Below the pieces are notes generated by a model. It was given only the letters and a program-made list of their open reading frames with translations. It was not told the DNA's origin and made no database searches. A DNA stretch of 6,959 bases, taken from contig JAWOIB010000111.1 of NCBI GenBank assembly GCA_046484845.1, positions 1 to 6,959 on the forward strand, written 5' to 3'. Origin of the DNA: DSBX01 sp046484845. Its GTDB lineage: Bacteria; Hydrothermota; Tepidihabitantia; Tepidihabitantales; Tepidihabitantaceae. The position numbers were made by a program, and so were the translations under genes. This document shows positions 5,570-6,959 of this stretch, piece by piece. The stretch's first letter is position 1. Each line of letters opens with the position of its first letter.

Positions 5570-6959
5570 ATGAACCGCACCGGACCGACGCGCCCGGAAG
5601 ACGCCGCGGCCTCGCCGAGCCGCAGCGCCGGACACCTGTTCCTGCCTTCCTGCCGGCCCGCGCTGGCCGCGGTCCTGCTCGCCGCCCTGCTGCTCACGCC
5701 CGGGCCTGCCCGGGCAGACGCCTTCGACGGCCTGACGCTCTACAACACGATGAGCAGCCGGACGACCTATCTCAAGACCAACGACGGCCAGACAGTGAAC
5801 TCCTGGACCTGCAACTCGAACGTGGCCTACATGCCCTACCTGATGCCGGACAGCACCCTCTGGCGTCCCGGGGTCTACTCCGGCGCATCGCTCCGTCCCG
5901 CAGCCTATGGCGGACTCATCGAGCAGTACAACTGGGACGGCGACGTCATCCAGAGCTTCGTCTGGTCCGGCCCCAACCACATCCAGCACCACGACATCCA
6001 GCCGATGCCCAACGGCAATGTCCTCATCGTATCCGTGGACCGCTACACCCGGGCCGAGGCACAGGCCCTTGGCCGGGTGAACATCTCCGCCAGCTACATC
6101 TGGTCCGAGATGATTGTCGAGTACGACCCGGTCGCGGACTCGGTCGTCTGGGAGTGGCGGTTCTGGGACCACCTCGTCCAGAATGTTGACCCGCAGAAAC
6201 CTAACTATGGCGTGATTTCTGAGAACCCGGGCCGGCTCAACATCAACGTCGGCACCGTCGGCCCCAGCGGCGACTGGATTCACGCCAACGCGGTGGACTA
6301 CTGCGCGACGAACGACCTGATCGTCGTGAGCTCGCACTATCTCAACGAGTTCTACGTCATCGACCATTCGACGACGACCGAAGAGGCCCGGGGCTCGACC
6401 GGGGGGCGGCACGGCAGGGGCGGCGACATCCTCTACCGCTGGGGCAACCCGCAGAACTACGGTCGGGGCACCTCGGCCGACCAGCGGTTCTTCGTCGTCC
6501 ACGGCGTCAATTTCATCCGGCCCGGGCTCCCGGGCGAGGGCAACGTCCTGATCTTCAACAACGGCGACCGGCCGGGCACGAGCAACGACTACTCGAGCGT
6601 CGAGGAGCTCGCGCCGCCGCTGGACTCGGCGGGCGGGTTCCACATCCACCCGGACTCGGCCTTCGGCCCGGCGGAGCCGGTCTGGATGTATTCGAACCCG
6701 GGGACGTTCTACTCCAACCACCTGAGCGGCGCGTTCCGGATGCCCAACGGCAACACCTTCATGATTGAAGGCACCCGCGGCCGGATCACCGAGGTCGACA
6801 GCCTCGGTGCGCTGGTCTGGCAATACCCCGTCCTGCTCGGCCAGACCGGCCGGGCGATGAAGTACCCGCGCGATTTCACGGTCGGGACGCAGGAGCCGGT
6901 ACCACCTTCGCCGCCCGACCCGCTCGCATTCCTGCCCGCCATTGCCCGCGGCTCGCTCC
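5570..6959 (+). CDS. Arylsulfotransferase (ASST)-like secreted protein, C-terminus beyond window
   Basis: Open from ATG 5570 (6 bases after TAGGAG, 9 bases after the preceding stop) to the window edge; 463 residues are visible. A long n-region of about 28 residues precedes a hydrophobic core and a signal peptidase I-like site (ARA/D, cleavage after residue 49). The mature part resembles the bacterial arylsulfotransferase beta-propeller: HIQHHDIQPMPNGNVLI (137-153), VEYDPVADSVVWEW (183-196), DWIHANAVDY (235-244), LIVVSSHYLNEFYVID (250-265), VHGVNF (310-315), GNVLIFNNGD (324-333), GAFRMPNGNTFMIEGTRGRI (387-406) and LVWQY (415-419). ASST enzymes move sulfate between phenolic compounds through a histidine intermediate, and His 140, 141, 238, 256 and 311 are candidates here. 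The Pro-rich segment near 443-449 probably links to a further C-terminal, perhaps FlgD-like, domain outside the window. The substrate cannot be predicted. It is the last visible gene of the cluster. Confidence 0.8.
   Translation, partial: MNRTGPTRPEDAAASPSRSAGHLFLPSCRPALAAVLLAALLLTPGPARADAFDGLTLYNTMSSRTTYLKTNDGQTVNSWTCNSNVAYMPYLMPDSTLWRPGVYSGASLRPAAYGGLIEQYNWDGDVIQSFVWSGPNHIQHHDIQPMPNGNVLIVSVDRYTRAEAQALGRVNISASYIWSEMIVEYDPVADSVVWEWRFWDHLVQNVDPQKPNYGVISENPGRLNINVGTVGPSGDWIHANAVDYCATNDLIVVSSHYLNEFYVIDHSTTTEEARGSTGGRHGRGGDILYRWGNPQNYGRGTSADQRFFVVHGVNFIRPGLPGEGNVLIFNNGDRPGTSNDYSSVEELAPPLDSAGGFHIHPDSAFGPAEPVWMYSNPGTFYSNHLSGAFRMPNGNTFMIEGTRGRITEVDSLGALVWQYPVLLGQTGRAMKYPRDFTVGTQEPVPPSPPDPLAFLPAIARGSL

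Noticed and set aside
5525..6823. Minus-strand open frame (432 codons) opposite the arylsulfotransferase gene
   Set aside because: The composition is again Val/Arg/Asp-rich without domains, while the plus strand carries the ASST motifs continuously.
1..6959. tRNA, rRNA, insertion sequence, or clear intrinsic terminator
   Set aside because: No cloverleaf-like segment, transposase motif, terminal inverted repeats or stem followed by a T-run was seen. The plus-strand gene gaps are too short to hold terminators.

Overview
The window is GC-rich throughout. It looks like part of a Gram-negative-type genome whose proteins are mostly exported. The right half encodes a beta-barrel outer membrane protein of the OprO/OprP type, a lipoprotein with tandem lamin-tail domains (LTD), a CotH-type kinase ending in a FlgD-like (T9SS type A style) C-terminal domain, and an arylsulfotransferase. 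In my experience large secreted proteins with FlgD-like C-terminal domains are typical of the FCB group and of uncultivated lineages such as candidate division WOR-3, Eisenbacteria or Latescibacteria. That taxonomic guess is inference; no marker gene is present.

Layout. Bases 1-710 hold two minus-strand genes reading out of the window on the left: a small lipoprotein (258-710) followed by a secreted protein cut by the window edge (1-221). The stretch 711-1322 separates these from the plus-strand genes. It holds a 12-bp tandem repeat (about 816-980), a candidate leaderless promoter for the lipoprotein (717-745), a candidate plus-strand sigma70-type promoter (1107-1135), and a long leader with a 14-bp perfect palindrome (1274-1287). 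On the minus strand the repeat also sits in a Gly-rich open frame without a start codon, which ends in a 4-base ATGA overlap with the lipoprotein start.

Bases 1323-6959 hold four tightly packed plus-strand genes with gaps of 9, 14 and 9 bases, very probably one operon: an OprO/P-like outer membrane protein (1323-2282), a lipoprotein made of two LTDs (2292-3296), a CotH kinase fused to an Ig-like segment, an LTD and a FlgD-like C-terminal domain (3311-5560), and an arylsulfotransferase-like protein running off the right edge (5570-6959). All four have export signals.

The shared LTD in two adjacent genes suggests that the lipoprotein and the kinase act at the same surface structure. Pairing a CotH-type kinase with a sulfotransferase suggests a cassette that modifies exported proteins or glycans with phosphate and sulfate. 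The individual family calls are reasonably firm. The idea that they form one system is a hypothesis.
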